Below, in pieces: positions 31,639 through 44,100 of a stretch of 64,000 nucleotides of DNA. The notes below the pieces were generated by a model. It made no database searches, was not told the origin of the DNA, and saw nothing but the letters and a program-made list of their open reading frames with translations. Source of the stretch: Cladosporium sp. IMV 00045 (taxonomy: Eukaryota; Ascomycota; Dothideomycetes; Cladosporiales; Cladosporiaceae); assembly GCA_001931905.2 (NCBI GenBank), contig MSJI02000906.1:124001-188000 (forward strand), written 5' to 3'. A program made the position numbers and the translations under genes. The first letter of the stretch is position 1, and each line of letters starts with the position of its first letter.

Positions 31639-32544
31639 TCAAATCCCAACATCAAGACGGACCTTCAACAGATCCTCCTTGACAATTTTTTCCCTCATGC
31701 CCTGCAGTTCCTCCATATCCCAGGTAGAAGAAAGATACCTGCCGGCCAACCAATCACGCCTCTGCGCCGTCAACCAGACGAAAGTATCAGCCGCTAGAGC
31801 CGGCTGGTCACTCAGAAGGTGGTGGGCCTCCTTCGGCATGCCAGATGCAAGCTCAGTCATGACACCGCCGGGGTGCACGGCGAAGCTGAGCACGCCTTGG
31901 TCGCCGTACTCGGCGTTGACGAACTCACTGAATCGAATGAGAGCCATCTTGCCGGTCTGGTAGGCAGAGGCGCCGGGCATGACAAAGTGCGCTCCGATCG
32001 AGGAGACGTTCAGGATGGTCTTGAGGCTGTCGGGTTTCTTGAGTAGGAGGGGGATCGTGGCGCGGACGATGAGGAAGGCACCGAAGGTGTTGACCTGCCA
32101 GGTCTTCCACCACTCTTCAGGCTCGGCGTCGGCGATTTTCGTGAAATTCTCCAGGTAGCCGGCGTTGTTAATGACGATGTCCAGGCACCCAAGCTGCTCT
32201 GCGATCTTGGTTGCTGCGGCGGCGACGCTGTTCTTGTCCGTGACATCGACTTGCAGAGGGAGGACGTTGGGCTCCTTCCTGCCAGCCTTCTGAGCGGCTT
32301 GCTTCATCTCCTTGACGACGTCGTCCAGGCCCGAGCGAGCGGCCACGGCGATATTAGATGCTCCAGCACGGGCGAAGCTGATGGCATTGTCTTTTCCAAG
32401 GCCCCTAGATGCGCCAGTGACGAGGACGCTTCGTGAGGAAAGATCCCATTGCTCGGGCTTGATGAAGTCGTAGGTGTCGTTGTGGATAGAAGAGGTAAAG
32501 TCAAAGCCGCTGCTTTGCTTGCTGATGGAAGGTTTCTGCGACAT
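31639..32544 (-). CDS. Short-chain dehydrogenase/reductase
   Basis: Single exon of 301 residues. Classical SDR: cofactor loop VTGASRGLG near residue 43, DVTD after the third strand, NNAG, the catalytic Ser in LNVSSIGAH, and Tyr/Lys in AYQTGKMAL, followed by HPGGVMTEL. ARS after the second strand rather than an acidic residue fits NADPH preference. No signal peptide. Substrate unknown. Its 3' end is about 450 nt from the transposon. Confidence 0.88.
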   Translation of the reverse strand: MSQKPSISKQSSGFDFTSSIHNDTYDFIKPEQWDLSSRSVLVTGASRGLGKDNAISFARAGASNIAVAARSGLDDVVKEMKQAAQKAGRKEPNVLPLQVDVTDKNSVAAAATKIAEQLGCLDIVINNAGYLENFTKIADAEPEEWWKTWQVNTFGAFLIVRATIPLLLKKPDSLKTILNVSSIGAHFVMPGASAYQTGKMALIRFSEFVNAEYGDQGVLSFAVHPGGVMTELASGMPKEAHHLLSDQPALAADTFVWLTAQRRDWLAGRYLSSTWDMEELQGMREKIVKEDLLKVRLDVGI

Positions 32545-33242
32545 GATGGGCGAGCTTTGTTGTGTTGATTCTTTTGTTGAAGATGGAAATGGATGTAGCG
32601 GAAGTTGTTGTTATTATATGTAGGAAAATCAAATGCTCATTCAATCGGACATTAGTAAGAACACGCTATCATATCATCCCGGCCTCCACGGTGCAGTCGT
32701 GCCAGGGTCTTTGATTGACGCAAACCTATGGCTACCTTACCCTTGATCACGGACACAAAGATGCCACGTTAGTAATCCACGTGCTAAGCGCGAAGTGCCG
32801 GCAGTCAAGACGTGACATCGTTGCATCATACAACTGGAGATGAAAGTTCCACTATGGCCGTCGCCTTTTGGACTTCATCAATCAATTGCGTCGGCGGTGG
32901 GACCCTGCTCCGTAAGATCCGAGCAAGTCGACTACGGAATTATGGAATTGGAATTGGAATTGAAATTGAAATTCTTTTGGATATAGACGGCACAATTGCA
33001 AACGACACTGGAGTTTATCCCAGCTATGCCACGTGCTTCAGAAAGAATGGAACCCTGCGAATCCGTGTTGTCGATGTCCGCGTACTGAACTTGAGCTCAA
33101 TTTCGACCAAAAGCTCGAATCCCCGGCTTCAAGGTTGAAAAACCTATAGAAAGGAAAATAAAAAATCTGAGCAATCAAAGAAAAACACCACGCTCCCCTT
33201 TAAACCACAAAATCCTCCCTTCAACTTTTTTCCATCACCAAA
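32545..33242. other. Intergenic upstream of SDR
   Basis: Contains the SDR promoter and the 3' flank of TRM112. A CACGTG box lies near 32778 and another near 33030. A short hexanucleotide tract (GGAATT passing into GAAATT) lies at about 32936-32973. No gene seen. Confidence 0.4.
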
Positions 33243-33706
33243 TCAAACCATATGACTCGGCAGCAAGAAATTCGCAATCCCCTCCTTGACGGCATACTCA
33301 TGTTGACAGCTGCCGCAGACCAGCTTCCCGCTCTGCACGCCCGTCTCCATGAGCAGTGTGTGCAAATCCTTCAGCGTCTGCGTCGGCTCGCCTTTCTCCG
33401 TCATCAAGTCGTCTGATTCCGGCGCTGAGGTTGGGAGGGAGGGTAGGCCGAGCTTGAGATTAATGTTAATACGAGTAGATTTGAAAATGGCCGTTGGCGA
33501 ATTTTGGTGGGTTAACATACTTCTTGTGAAATGGTTTTCAGAGCCTCCCAGTTCAATCTCGGCAGCATGTTCTGGATGAGCAAAGGGTTGATTTCGGCTT
33601 CGACTTGTTCCAGTTCGGCTTCTTTGGGGTGGAGGGGGAAGGCGTCTGGGTTGGTTTTGCAGGTTTTGCGTGCGCAGCAGAGGAAGTTGAGAGTGAGGAG
33701 TTTCAT
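33243..33706 (-). CDS. TRM112: TRM112-like methyltransferase activator
   Basis: Small zinc-binding partner that activates several methyltransferases acting on tRNA, rRNA and translation release factors. Two exons, 33706-33521 and 33452-33243 (68 nt intron GTATGT...CTCAAG), 131 residues, the normal family length. The N-terminus reads MKLLTLNFLCCARKTC and FPLHP. The splice gives TISQELGLPSLP. The C-terminal half has TLLMETGVQSGKLVCGSCQHEYAVKEGIANFLLPSHMV-type sequence with the second zinc CxxC (CGSC). The match is throughout and the call is firm. Confidence 0.95.
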
Positions 33707-34321
33707 GTTTGGCTGATGTTGGAGTTTTGTTCGTCCAGTATGTTCTTCGGCAGATTTCGTTGGGGTTGGTTTTCTCTAACAGTAATCTTTCTTCTTCTTT
33801 TTTATATTGTGCTGGATTTGAAGTCTGCTAACGATGATTCCGATCTGGTGTATCTCACTTCCTCCGCCAAAACTTTTGCGCGCCGGCGAATGAGCGTCAA
33901 GCCTGCGCCAAGACTTTTGGGCATGCTATACAAGACCTCGTCTGATGCGACATACATCTATCCATGTGAGAAAACGCAGCAATACATAATTTGCATTAGA
34001 CCATATCTATTACAAAACCAGTCATGAATGACTTCATCGAAAAGTGTATAGCTCGCCCGGATCGATGCAGCCCAACTGCCGAGCTGAGAATAGGTATCTT
34101 TACTAGATTAATTGCTCAGTTGATCATCATAAATACATGTCTCAATTATCATTATAAAAGATTAATTAGCTAAGTAGAACATCACACCAATGCTGCAGCA
34201 AATTCAAGTTAGTCGTGGGTATCACAATGCAAAAGAACACGCATTAAAACCAACCTCCCATCCCGTCCCTCCCTCCCTGTACACCCTCCTTCCATCTTCC
34301 TCCACCTCGCACCTCCCCGTC
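33707..34321. other. Intergenic between tandem minus-strand genes
   Basis: TRM112 promoter side and the 3' flank of the channel gene. It is A/T-rich around 34080-34170. No gene seen. Confidence 0.4.
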
Positions 34322-36922
34322 TCAGGCCTCCTCCCCCTCCTCCGTAATCCAAACCGGATCAAGAGGCGCGACCAAACTCGGATTGACAAAGCGCATACTA
34401 CTCTCACTGCCCGCGTCCTTCGCGCGCGTAATCCCACGTCCGGGCTCCCTTCCCCATCTGAGCCTCGCGCTCTCCGCGTCCGCCCAAGGATTGCGGTCTG
34501 CACTCTGCCAATCCGCGGGGACAGGATTGTCCGGCTCGTCGACGTACGCGGTCTGCTCCGCCCTGCGAACGCTGCGCAGCGCGATGAAGCGCAGGAGAGG
34601 TTTGTACGTATTGCCGTAGGCGATGCTCATCCAGATGGTGCCGATGATGAGGGGCACCATGAGAAGGGAGCGGGGGATGGCGCCGCGCAAAATCAGCTGG
34701 CCGGCAGTGGTGATTTGGAAGAAGACGAGGCCGACGAAGACGCGGTCGCAAATCATGCCCCAGCCACGGCCGGTGGAGTGCTGCTGGTGGTCCATGGCGT
34801 AAAGGAGCTGGTATTTGTAGACGAAGTGGCCGAGGGCGAAGTAGGCTAGGCCTGCGAGGAGGATGCGCCAGGAGGAGTGCAGCACGCTGTAGACCATGCA
34901 GATGATGTAGACGAGGAGCGAGGTGGGGAGGTAGAAGCCGTAGTTGAAGGTGGGGGGTTGGACGAGCTCGGCGTAGTCGCGGGGAGTTTTGGCGCCCATT
35001 AGGTAGATGGGGTAGAGGATGACGCTGCCGAATTCGAGGAGGCGGAAGGGGAGGAGGCCGAGGCCTTGCAGGATGATGAAGTTGACGTAGAAGCGGAGGA
35101 GGTTCTGCAGGGAGACGGCGAGGGTGATGGCGACTCTGCGGAAGTCTCGGAGGGCGTCGCCGAAGCGCTCGAAGAATTGGTAGAATTGAGAGAAGGTCCC
35201 CAAGGCGGTGAAGATGACGAAGAAGTTGATGAAGACGAAGAGGAAGTTCTTCGAGATGGCTGACAGCTCCATATCGCCGAGGGAGATCCAGCCTTGGTAC
35301 CATGATAGATAGTAGTACAGGTATGGTACGAGGACCATGAGCAGCGAAGCGATGAGAGTTGGCAGCTGGGCAGCCACAAGAGACTTGATGTTCTTGTGGG
35401 CATCCAGGAACTCAGCGAGTTGAGGGAAGACCTTACCGATGGTGTCGGTGTTGAGCAGACCCGCGACAGGAACCAGGATCAACGACCAGAAGATGGAAAG
35501 AAGCAAGATGCCCGCGGTGACAGACCACGACCGAAACATGCGATTCCTCCTCGTGCGGTACGTGTTCTGCCACATCACCTCAGACGGCGCCGGACTGGGA
35601 TTCGCAATAAGCTGCAGAGGCGAAGGGTCAAGCACCGCCTGAATGGCCATCTGGCACGCTGCGACAGAGTCCATAGTGACGAAAGCAATCGGCGTGGGAG
35701 CATACTCCTTCTCCCTCAACCTCTTGATCTCCTCATCCGCCTCCCTCAACTTCTCCTTGTAGTGATCAATAGCGTCGACTTTCTTGCTCTGCAGTCCAAA
35801 ACGACCATAATAGATCCTCGTCTTCGGCCGGACCTGCGCATAAGGCCTGACATGAGGCTGTCCATCGACCACGACCAGCCTCTCATGCTCATCCGCATCC
35901 TCACCCTCCGTCTCCCCCACCCCCTCCACCGTTGGCGCAGGAGGCGGCGGCTGCGCAATGGGCAGCGTCTCCAAATTCCTCTCCACCCTGCGAAAGCCCA
36001 TGTGAACCGCAAGCGCCTCCTCCAGCCTCCTCATGGTATTCGTCCTCCTGGCCATCGCGGTATCCAACTCCTTCCAATCCCTGCAGATCGTCACACTATC
36101 CACCTTACCGATATCCAAACTCTCAATAAACTCCTTGATGCGCTCCTCATCCTGCAAATGCGCCGGAATGCCCGACAGCCGGATCGTCCTGTCCGTCACC
36201 GTCGTCTGCGACCCGAGGTAATCCTGCCTCACCTCGATGATCTTGCGCGTGTACGCGAAGATCATATAGACGGCAATTCCGGTAAAAAGGTACGCGAACG
36301 CGACGTACATCCACAAATAGTCCGTTTCGAAATCGTCCGGGAAGCCAGGAAGGGTGCGATTATTCTTCTCCCCACCTGCCAACAAACCCAACCCCCTCCG
36401 CCTCAGCCTCAGAAAACCCTCCTCCTCCTCCTCCCTGCCCTGCCCCGTCCCGTTCCCCTCCGTCCCATTCCTCCCCGGCAGCGTATCATCGTTCTCATAA
36501 GCATCATGCACGGGCTTCAGCACCACCAGCGCAAACACAAGCGTAACCGCACAGAACTTCATCGCCATTTTGAAAAATGCCAAAAACGCATACGCATCCA
36601 AGCCCGCGGCGGCGAGCACCTGCGAGTCCGTGATGCGCCACAGCGGCGCGATCCAGCCGAACATCGTGTCCGGCAGGTCGGGGAGCAGGCCGTCATGGGC
36701 GGTGTCGACGCGGTGCTTGCGCGCGGCGTACAGGCCCGGCCAGCGCGTGCGCAGAATGCAGAAGGCGAGGAAGGCGGAGAGGCCGAGGAGGAGGGAGAAG
36801 GCGATTTGGATGGAGACTTCGCGCGTGAGGGTGGGCGAGGCGCCGAGCAGGTCGCGGTAGCCCGGGGCGTTGGTGGAGGTGGAGGTGGGGTTGGAGAGGG
36901 GGTGCGGGTGAGGGTCGTTCAT
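34322..36922 (-). CDS. CSC1/OSCA/TMEM63-family stress-gated cation channel
   Basis: Single exon of 866 residues. N-terminal helices (VSIQIAFSLLLGLSAFLAFCIL, then two more at FKMAMKFCAVTLVFALVVL and YVAFAYLFTGIAVYMIFA) form the RSN1_TM part. The cytosolic domain (about 210-440) holds RTIRLSGIPAHLQDE, an RNA-recognition-like fold of the PHM7_cyt type, with YYGRFGLQSKKVDAIDHYKEKL. The membrane core follows, with WQNTYRTRRNRMFRSW, NFFVIFTALGTFSQFYQF and YPIYLMGAKTPRDYAEL. Yeast Csc1 and plant OSCA relatives are osmotically gated calcium-permeable channels; some fungal relatives act in trafficking or sterol handling. A charged acidic tail ends the protein. The long antisense frame over this gene is a codon-bias shadow. 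Confidence 0.9.
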   Translation of the reverse strand: MNDPHPHPLSNPTSTSTNAPGYRDLLGASPTLTREVSIQIAFSLLLGLSAFLAFCILRTRWPGLYAARKHRVDTAHDGLLPDLPDTMFGWIAPLWRITDSQVLAAAGLDAYAFLAFFKMAMKFCAVTLVFALVVLKPVHDAYENDDTLPGRNGTEGNGTGQGREEEEEGFLRLRRRGLGLLAGGEKNNRTLPGFPDDFETDYLWMYVAFAYLFTGIAVYMIFAYTRKIIEVRQDYLGSQTTVTDRTIRLSGIPAHLQDEERIKEFIESLDIGKVDSVTICRDWKELDTAMARRTNTMRRLEEALAVHMGFRRVERNLETLPIAQPPPPAPTVEGVGETEGEDADEHERLVVVDGQPHVRPYAQVRPKTRIYYGRFGLQSKKVDAIDHYKEKLREADEEIKRLREKEYAPTPIAFVTMDSVAACQMAIQAVLDPSPLQLIANPSPAPSEVMWQNTYRTRRNRMFRSWSVTAGILLLSIFWSLILVPVAGLLNTDTIGKVFPQLAEFLDAHKNIKSLVAAQLPTLIASLLMVLVPYLYYYLSWYQGWISLGDMELSAISKNFLFVFINFFVIFTALGTFSQFYQFFERFGDALRDFRRVAITLAVSLQNLLRFYVNFIILQGLGLLPFRLLEFGSVILYPIYLMGAKTPRDYAELVQPPTFNYGFYLPTSLLVYIICMVYSVLHSSWRILLAGLAYFALGHFVYKYQLLYAMDHQQHSTGRGWGMICDRVFVGLVFFQITTAGQLILRGAIPRSLLMVPLIIGTIWMSIAYGNTYKPLLRFIALRSVRRAEQTAYVDEPDNPVPADWQSADRNPWADAESARLRWGREPGRGITRAKDAGSESSMRFVNPSLVAPLDPVWITEEGEEA

Positions 36923-37968
36923 GGTTGTGGTTGTGGGAGGATGGAAGGGAGGAAAGAGTTGGCGGTGAATCTGTTCGTGCTGAATGAGGTCGATTTACAG
37001 TGACGCTATTATTGCGGAAGGGCCGTCGAAGCTATGCCGTGGCTTCCATCGCTTGGTGATGATGATAAGCGAGTCCAGTGCTGTCAGTAAGATAATCTAA
37101 TTGAACAGTATTGTGTTGAAATATACAGAAAACGATATTTCCCTATTCTAAGAGAAAGATGAAGACGAGTCTAGATCGCATCCGTGCATCACAGGCCTGG
37201 AGGCAAGTTTGAAAGGATCCATGTAGTAGCTCGGTCGCGTTCAAAACGTCACTCGGCGCGATGAAAGGGTCATTATTTACAAGGATCTGTGGTCCGCCGT
37301 ATTCCTCCTTTCAGTGAATTGTTTATTTATATCCTGCAAGGGTCCCTGGACCGGATCGCAATGCAAGGTGGTATTACATTGAGTGAGGTGATGATTTGAT
37401 ATGCCTTCCTGTCCGTCGCCTCAGTAGTCCGAATTAATCGCTGATATAAGGAAACAAGACGTGAATGAATCAGAAAAATTGATAATAATAATAAGCACAC
37501 TCAAAGCGCTCAAGAGCTGCAAAATCAAGAAGTTGAAATCTAAAAGAGAAAAATATCATCCACCTAACGACAATTCCAAACAACCAAACCCCTAAAGAAC
37601 AGAAAGCAAAACGAGGCGAAAAAAATTCAGGCAAAAGGTATCCCAAAGACGTGCAGTTGATCTCATACCGTCTATTAGTTAGTATCTCTTTCGAGAAAAA
37701 AGATTTTGGACTTCTCCTTTTCTGGGCTTTCATCTCAACCTCCGTCCTCCATTTTCCTGCCATTAGAGAATAGCCCTTTCCAGAACGAAAACCAAGCCGC
37801 CTCTTTTTTGTCCAAAAACGAAAAAAAAAAAAATAGTTAGAAAAAAAAAACCCCCCACATCCTCCAACCTCAACCCATCCCCAATTCTCAGAAGAAGAAA
37901 GTTTTACAAAGATCTTCCCACTTCCTCCTCACCACTCACAATCCCCAACTCAAAACGTCTCCCCCTTC
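36923..37968. other. Intergenic, 1.0 kb
   Basis: Promoter of the channel gene and 3' flank of the disordered protein. It contains homopolymer A runs near 37819-37850. No gene seen. Confidence 0.4.
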
Positions 37969-40900
37969 TTATTCGACATTATGATACAACTCCTCCAACC
38001 CGCCCTCCTTCTCCTTATCCTTCCTGCTCCTCCCCCACTTCCACTTCCTCTCGCTACGCTTCTTCGCCATCTCGCCCCAAGCCTTATCCTCGTCCTCTTC
38101 AGGATCCACAGCGCGGGCGGAAATCCTCGGCGCGCCTTTGGGCTTGTCGATCAGCCGGATCGTGTTCCTTTGCTGCTGCTGCTGCTGCTCGGGTTGCTGC
38201 TGGGGCGCGGGGCTGGGGTTCTGGAAAGCTTGCAGGGTGAGCGACGAGGTCATGCTTTGCGAGCGGCCGCCGGACATCATGGCCGAGTTGTTCTCGGCTC
38301 CGCCCATGGTGGACACGGGACGGTAGCGAGAGGGCATGCCGATGTTGCTGCGCTCGCTGGGGGCGATAGAGGGCGTGTAGCCTGCGCCGGGGCCGGTGGG
38401 CATGCCGTTGACTGAGGGTGTGTAGGTGGGGTGCAGAGTGGATGCGGGGCGGCCGGGTTGCTGTTGCGGTGTTTGCTGGCCCCAGGTGGGGGGCGGGCCC
38501 ATCATGGTCATTGAGCGGCCTTGGTTGGGCGGCGCTTGGCTGGCGATGGACATGGGTCTTCCTTGGGTGGGGGTGAAGTTGTTGGCGGCTTGTTGCTGCT
38601 GCTGCTGCTGCTGGCCTGGTTGTTGGCCCATGGAGGCTTGCTGCATGGCCATCATGTTTTGCATGAATTGCATTTGCATCTGCATGAATTGCTGCATCTG
38701 CTGGTTCGGGTCTTGGCCCGGCATGGCCATGGGCATTTGCGGCATCTGCGGCATCTGAGGCATTGGCGGCATTCCTTGCGGGTACATGGAGGGTGGAGGT
38801 AGGTTGCCCATGGACATTGTTCGAGGCATCGGCATGTTGCTGGGAAGTGGCTGTGACGAGTACGCGGAAGAAGGAGTCGCTCGTCGCGCGGCTTTGGCTC
38901 GCTCTTCCCCTGCGATCACACCGACAAGACCGCCAGGGTGACCGCCAGGAACAGCACCCGGACCTCCCATGGGAGAGGCAGGGACACCTCCATAGACAGA
39001 TCCGCCGCCGTTGAAAGCCAAAGACTCCCGGTTTGTATGGTTGACCAGACCGGCTCCGTAGTAGGGATCGACTGGGAGTCTGCGAGCAAATGCCGGCAAG
39101 TTTCCAGATCCAGCACCGCCGCCGACAACCGATCCAGCAACGGATGCCCTTTGCGCCTGATCATCTCCCATTCTCGTCGGTGGTCGTGAACTGCTAGGGA
39201 AGCCATGTGCTTGCAGAATACCCAATGGAACATCTTCATCGTCGTCGTCGCTTTGCTTGCCTCTTACACTATCAGGGGGTGGCGCACCACTCATACCGCC
39301 CAAGTGGAAGCCAGGTGCACTTTGAGAACTCCGCTCGATAGCAGGCCTTGAAGGCAGATCTGTGGGACCACCGCCTGTGACCTTCTTCATCTGTTGTCTG
39401 TAAACAGACATGTTCGCCTCTTGCTTCCTCTTTTGCTTCGCGACCTGCTTTAGTCTCTCCTCGTCGTCATCGTCGTCGTACTCATCTTCGGAAGCTGGTT
39501 CCTCATCGGTCTGTTCGGCGCTGGTGGTGCCGCTGTTGCCTTTCTGCAGCGCCTCGAATTGTGCTTTGGTCATCGTCTTTGGCGTGCCGGAAGTTTCTGT
39601 CTGGTGGAGGGGTTGTCGGACGGCTCGGCTGGGAGGGCCAACGGGAGACACATCGTCGAAAAGTGATTCTTCATGGCCATCAGATGCAATTCGTACTGCT
39701 TTGGGAGTGGTGTTTCGCGATTCTGATGAAAAATCGCTGTTTTGTGCTTTGCGCGGGCTGGCAGCGTATAGTTTGGACGTGCTCGAAGGGCCTGCTTGAT
39801 TGAGCGGCTGGCGCATGGTCGATGAAGAAGATGTAGTCGGTATCGAGTAGTTCGAAGCCGAAGGTAGCGACGACTTGGAGTCGTTTTTCTTGCCCCATCG
39901 ATCACCGTCGTCCAAATGTGTCTGTCTGTTGGTGTATGCCAGCTCATTCTCCTTGTTTCCACCAGTCATAAATTCGCGCTGGCTGTTGTGGCTTTCAAAC
40001 GACAGCCGTTCGAGGTTTGGCGACGCGCCCTGCTCTACAGGCGCATAACCTTGTTTTGAGCCTCCCAAGAAAGCCGGCTTGATTGCTGGCAGACCAGGGC
40101 CATCTTCTGCTATCGGAGAGTTGAAATCATTGTTTGATACAAGACCATCGTTCGATCTTCTGCCTTCCTGCGAGTATGGTGAAGCTGTGGTGGCGCGCAT
40201 GTTCGCAAGCTCGTTTGGAGAAGGCAGGGCGTCTTGTCGGGAATATGATCTGGGCGGGTACATAGGCTGAGATTCCTGCGACATGTAAGTATCATAAATG
40301 CAAACATCTCAATTGCTAACACATACTGTGTGGTGGAAGCCTCCAAGATGCGGAGGAGGTGTGGGAGAGCCTCTACTAGGCCTGCGGTTGTTGAAAGAGT
40401 CGAACATGCCACCGAAGTCATTGCCAAAGTCTGACGTGTTCAAGTCGAGACTAGTCTCCACCTTTTGAGGAACGGCAGTACTGGCGTAGCTGCTTGTTGT
40501 CATCGCCCTGTCTCTTGACGTCCTGTCGCCCGCGGTCGGAGGAGGCAAAGGAGGCACATCGTCCAATCTGGGCGGAGGAGCCTTGCCCTTCAAGCCGAAC
40601 GAGAGAGCTCTACTCGCGCGTGAGGTGAAGGACGGTGGTTGAGGCAAAGGGTGTGGTGCTGCCGCAGAGCCGGCGGAGGAAAACATTGGCGCGCTTCCTC
40701 TCTTGACGGGAAAGAGTTCCTCCTCTTCAGGCTCGCGTTCGGGTTCCAGCGAAGAAGGAAGGGTGGAGGTGGAGCTGTATCGCGCCGAAGCACCGGATGA
40801 GTCGTAGTATCCGCTGGAGCCGGAGTTTGTGGTGCCGCGGCTTCCCCTTTGATTGATCAGTCGTGGGTCTTTGAGCTGGCCATTGTGCGACAGGACATAC

Positions 40901-41172
40901 CTGTTCTGGCCAGAGGCAACGTCCTCGGCGGATTTGCCTCGGAGTTGTTGTAAGGGTGAGCTGAAAGGGCGAGAGTGGGATTGTTTTGGCGGCGATGTTA
41001 TCCTTCGGTCTGCGCCATCAAAGTTGTGAGTGCTGGCGCGGTCGGTTCGCTCGATGACCTTGAAGGAAGAAGAGGGCGCGGGTTCGGGACTCTCTGAGGG
41101 GGAAGCGGTGTCGAGGACGTTGCCGACAGATCTGCGGCGGCCGAAAGGGATTTTGAAAGCAGGTTTGGGCAT
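37969..41172 (-). CDS. Large disordered fungal protein, Q/M-rich
   Basis: Two exons, 41172-40327 and 40275-37969 (51 nt intron GTATGT...CGCAG), 1050 residues. I do not recognise an enzymatic domain. Nearly the whole chain is S/P/G/N-rich. The best conserved-looking block is a charged helix near the middle, EDEYDDDDDEERLKQVAKQ followed by KRKQEANMSVYRQQMKKVTG. Downstream are MPQMPQM repeats and a run of Q/M (MQQFMQMQMQFMQNMMAMQ, then eight Q), prion-like in composition. The C-terminus is strongly basic (KKRSERKWKWGRSRKDKEK). Such proteins are common in Pezizomycotina and are often cortical or cell-polarity associated, but that is only a guess. Confidence 0.8.
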
Positions 41173-44100
41173 GTAGCCGGTATTGCGAGGGGAGACGGGT
41201 TTTTTGATGGAAGCGAGCGTTGGATGATGTGGAGACAGCCTTGCCTTGGCTGCTGTTATGTCGAAGGGCCGGTGGGCTCACTGGGACATAGAAACGAGAG
41301 GTTTGCAGAGCGGAGCCTGAGGTGGTATGTACAGGTGATGGGTGTCTGGATGACCGAACACCAAAACCTAGGAGGGTGGTGGAATGACAGGACGGACGAT
41401 CCGGGCGGCGGGAGAGGCTACGGGAAGGGAGAGGGAAGAAAAGACGGCGGTAATAGTGTAGTGCAGGCCAGTCCAGTACGGAGGTAGTGGCCTGGGCTAG
41501 CGAGAGTGAATACGGGCTGGGGTGGAGCGGCGGGAGGCGTGTGGCTGCTGGGAAGCGCTGGGAGCACGCTGAATGGGGGGGTTAGAGCGAGAGAGGCCGA
41601 GAGTGTGAGAGAGAGTGCGGCGAGAGAGGCTCTCGACAGCACAGGGCGGTGGTCAGCGAGAGAGAGGCTTCGTTGTCAGGCACACGCGAGAGTGAGACAC
41701 TGGTTTCAGCGAGTGTTGGTGAGGCGGTGGCAGAGGGTGGCTAATGTTGACGGGGGGCGTTGACGGGAGCGAGCGATGGCCGGGTAGGCGGTAGGGTTGT
41801 TATTATTGGGAGTATTGGAAGTAGTGTGTGTGTGTGGGTGTATGCGTGTGAGAGACAGAGGAATAAAATGAATATCTCAACGAGGGATGTGTGAATGGGT
41901 GAGTAGTAGTGAAGAGGGAGGTTGGAGCTAGCTAATGGGAGTTTGATGGTACCGGCGGCACAGAAAGCAAGTAGTTGAGAGCAAGTCTCCTCTCTCACAG
42001 AATCTCTCACTACCTTACTCTCTTCTAAAGGCAGGCGAGGAAGGGCGTTAGCATTAGCTGCTAGCGTATGGCCGCAAGAGGGCTGGCCCAAAAAGCTTAT
42101 GCCAGCCTGCCCGCTCGGAAGAGAGGCAAGGTGGAGCCTGCGTTGCGCGGGTGGAGAAGAGGGAGAAAAAGGAGAGTGGCAGGGACATACATGAACCGTA
42201 TATTATCACTATATCGTTGTGATCACGAATGCGATTGAGGGATTTGCATGTGCATCTTCGCACGCCACCTTGCAGGATTGTAGGTATGTCGTGGGTGAAA
42301 GAAAGATGGAGGTGGTAATTATGGTTTTTATTCTGACTGATGATAATCGAATATGGTGAATACGATCTTGTGGAAATAACAATAATTGATAGCAACCAAA
42401 TACATACTCAACCAAAGTTCTCGGTAGGCATGATCCAAGATGGTCACATCAGTCATCAATCACATCGTCACACAGCCACGCACGAGCTCTCTCTTTCTGA
42501 CATCAAGACGAAATGAGGAAAATGGCCCAAGTCTCCTCCCTGCCCTCTCCCTCATCTCCATTTGGCATATCCTCCCATTCTCGGCGCCTCTACTAGATCA
42601 ACATCCATCCGGATTCCGCACCACTCCGGCACTTCGCACCAGGCGAATGCGCAGTCCCGCCCGTCTGATTCGCTCCCCTCTCAATTTTAGCATTCAGGAA
42701 CCCCGATTGTGGCGTTTTTGGGGGCTTACGAGAAAGTTACATGTAGGTCTTATGTACATACAGCTAGCTGGTACGTGATACTACCGGACAGTAGTTGGTT
42801 CTCTCGATGTTGTTTAGACACAGCCCAAGGCTATGCATGCCCCAACTTCATCTTCTCCTCTCATCTTGCGAGGAGCAGTCCTGCAATCTTCCCAAATTCC
42901 CGTCTTTCGCAATCCTTCATGATATCCCGAGGCCTGGCCCAAAACGTTAGGCTAATCCGCAGGGAAATTGTGGATGCATCAGATAGCGCACGGTGTGGGC
43001 TTCGTAGCGGCTACTGTTTATAGCCAGCGCGCAAGAGAAAGAGAAGAAGAAAAAGAAAAAGAGAAGCATTGATGAAAATGTCAATTCATGACGCGCGAAT
43101 GCCGCCATACTCATTCCGCCCACTTTATTCCTCGGCCTCTGCCGATGATGTTTTCGCAATGCCCGTAGCATGTCACTGCATACAGCATCAATCGGACTAG
43201 GAAGGCCTACCTCCTACCAGCACATGCACACGCACATGCACCATCTCCCAGCCCGTCTCTCATCGGCTGTGGCGTCGTCCGGCCTCAAACTCTCAGTCAG
43301 CCATCTCCCATCGCATGAACCGAACCTTACCTTTCTTTCCGTCATCATCGCAATTTGGGCCTTGCTCTGCTCTGCTGTGAATTGTGCAAGTTTGTTCCCC
43401 TCTCCTCCGCGCGTCGTCACCTCGACAACGAACGCAGCGCAGTCTCCCCGGAATCTCTACCCCCTCGGCATTCCGTTCATGTCTCACAGCCCAAAAACCG
43501 AAGAGAAAGAAATCGGGATATCCAACGCATCGTCCCCCGCAACGTCATACGTCGCACGGCATGTTTGCATGCACATGCAGCATGCATAAAGCGTAGCACA
43601 GTATGCACTTTGCACATCCCGAATCCCGAACCTCGCCATGTGCTCGCAGCGCGCGCGGCCTTGTCTGTCCGTTCAAACAACGGGCACGGCAAGTAAAGCG
43701 CAGCACGTAGGTAGGTAGGTAGGTAAGAAAGTGATGATCATCCCTCCATGTCCATCAACCTCCCAAACCCCAGACCAAGAATCTACCCACAGCCACGCAC
43801 GCGTCGTGCAACCCGGCCAGAATCAAGCAAAACCCCAGTCTTGACCTACGAAAAAATCGGGGCGCGCTTCGTTGGGGAAGGGAAATGTATCTCACGATGA
43901 TGGTGACGATGATGGATGATTGAACGCTTGTGCTTTCTCCCACCACCACCAAGCTACCGCTGCAGAGGATCGATCGGGACTGGGAACTTTGCGTGGCGCT
44001 GATCGTGGTAGGAAGTAGTAGTGGCGGAGTGTGAGAGGATCTGCAACGCCAACTCGATGGCAGGATTGCTGGCGTCAGAGCCGCGCGTTGTTTGTTTCTG

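Noticed and set aside
24919..32544. Hydrolase, flavoprotein hydroxylase and SDR as a secondary-metabolite cluster
   Set aside because: No backbone synthase, transporter or regulator is present, and the transposon separates the SDR from the others.
35396..37003. 535-codon open frame on the plus strand
   Set aside because: It is antisense to the CSC1/OSCA-like gene, which has clear family motifs. The R/H/P-rich translation is typical of a codon-bias shadow.
43170..43589. 139-codon plus-strand frame
   Set aside because: His/Met-rich repeats from CATGCA-type low-complexity DNA; no domain.
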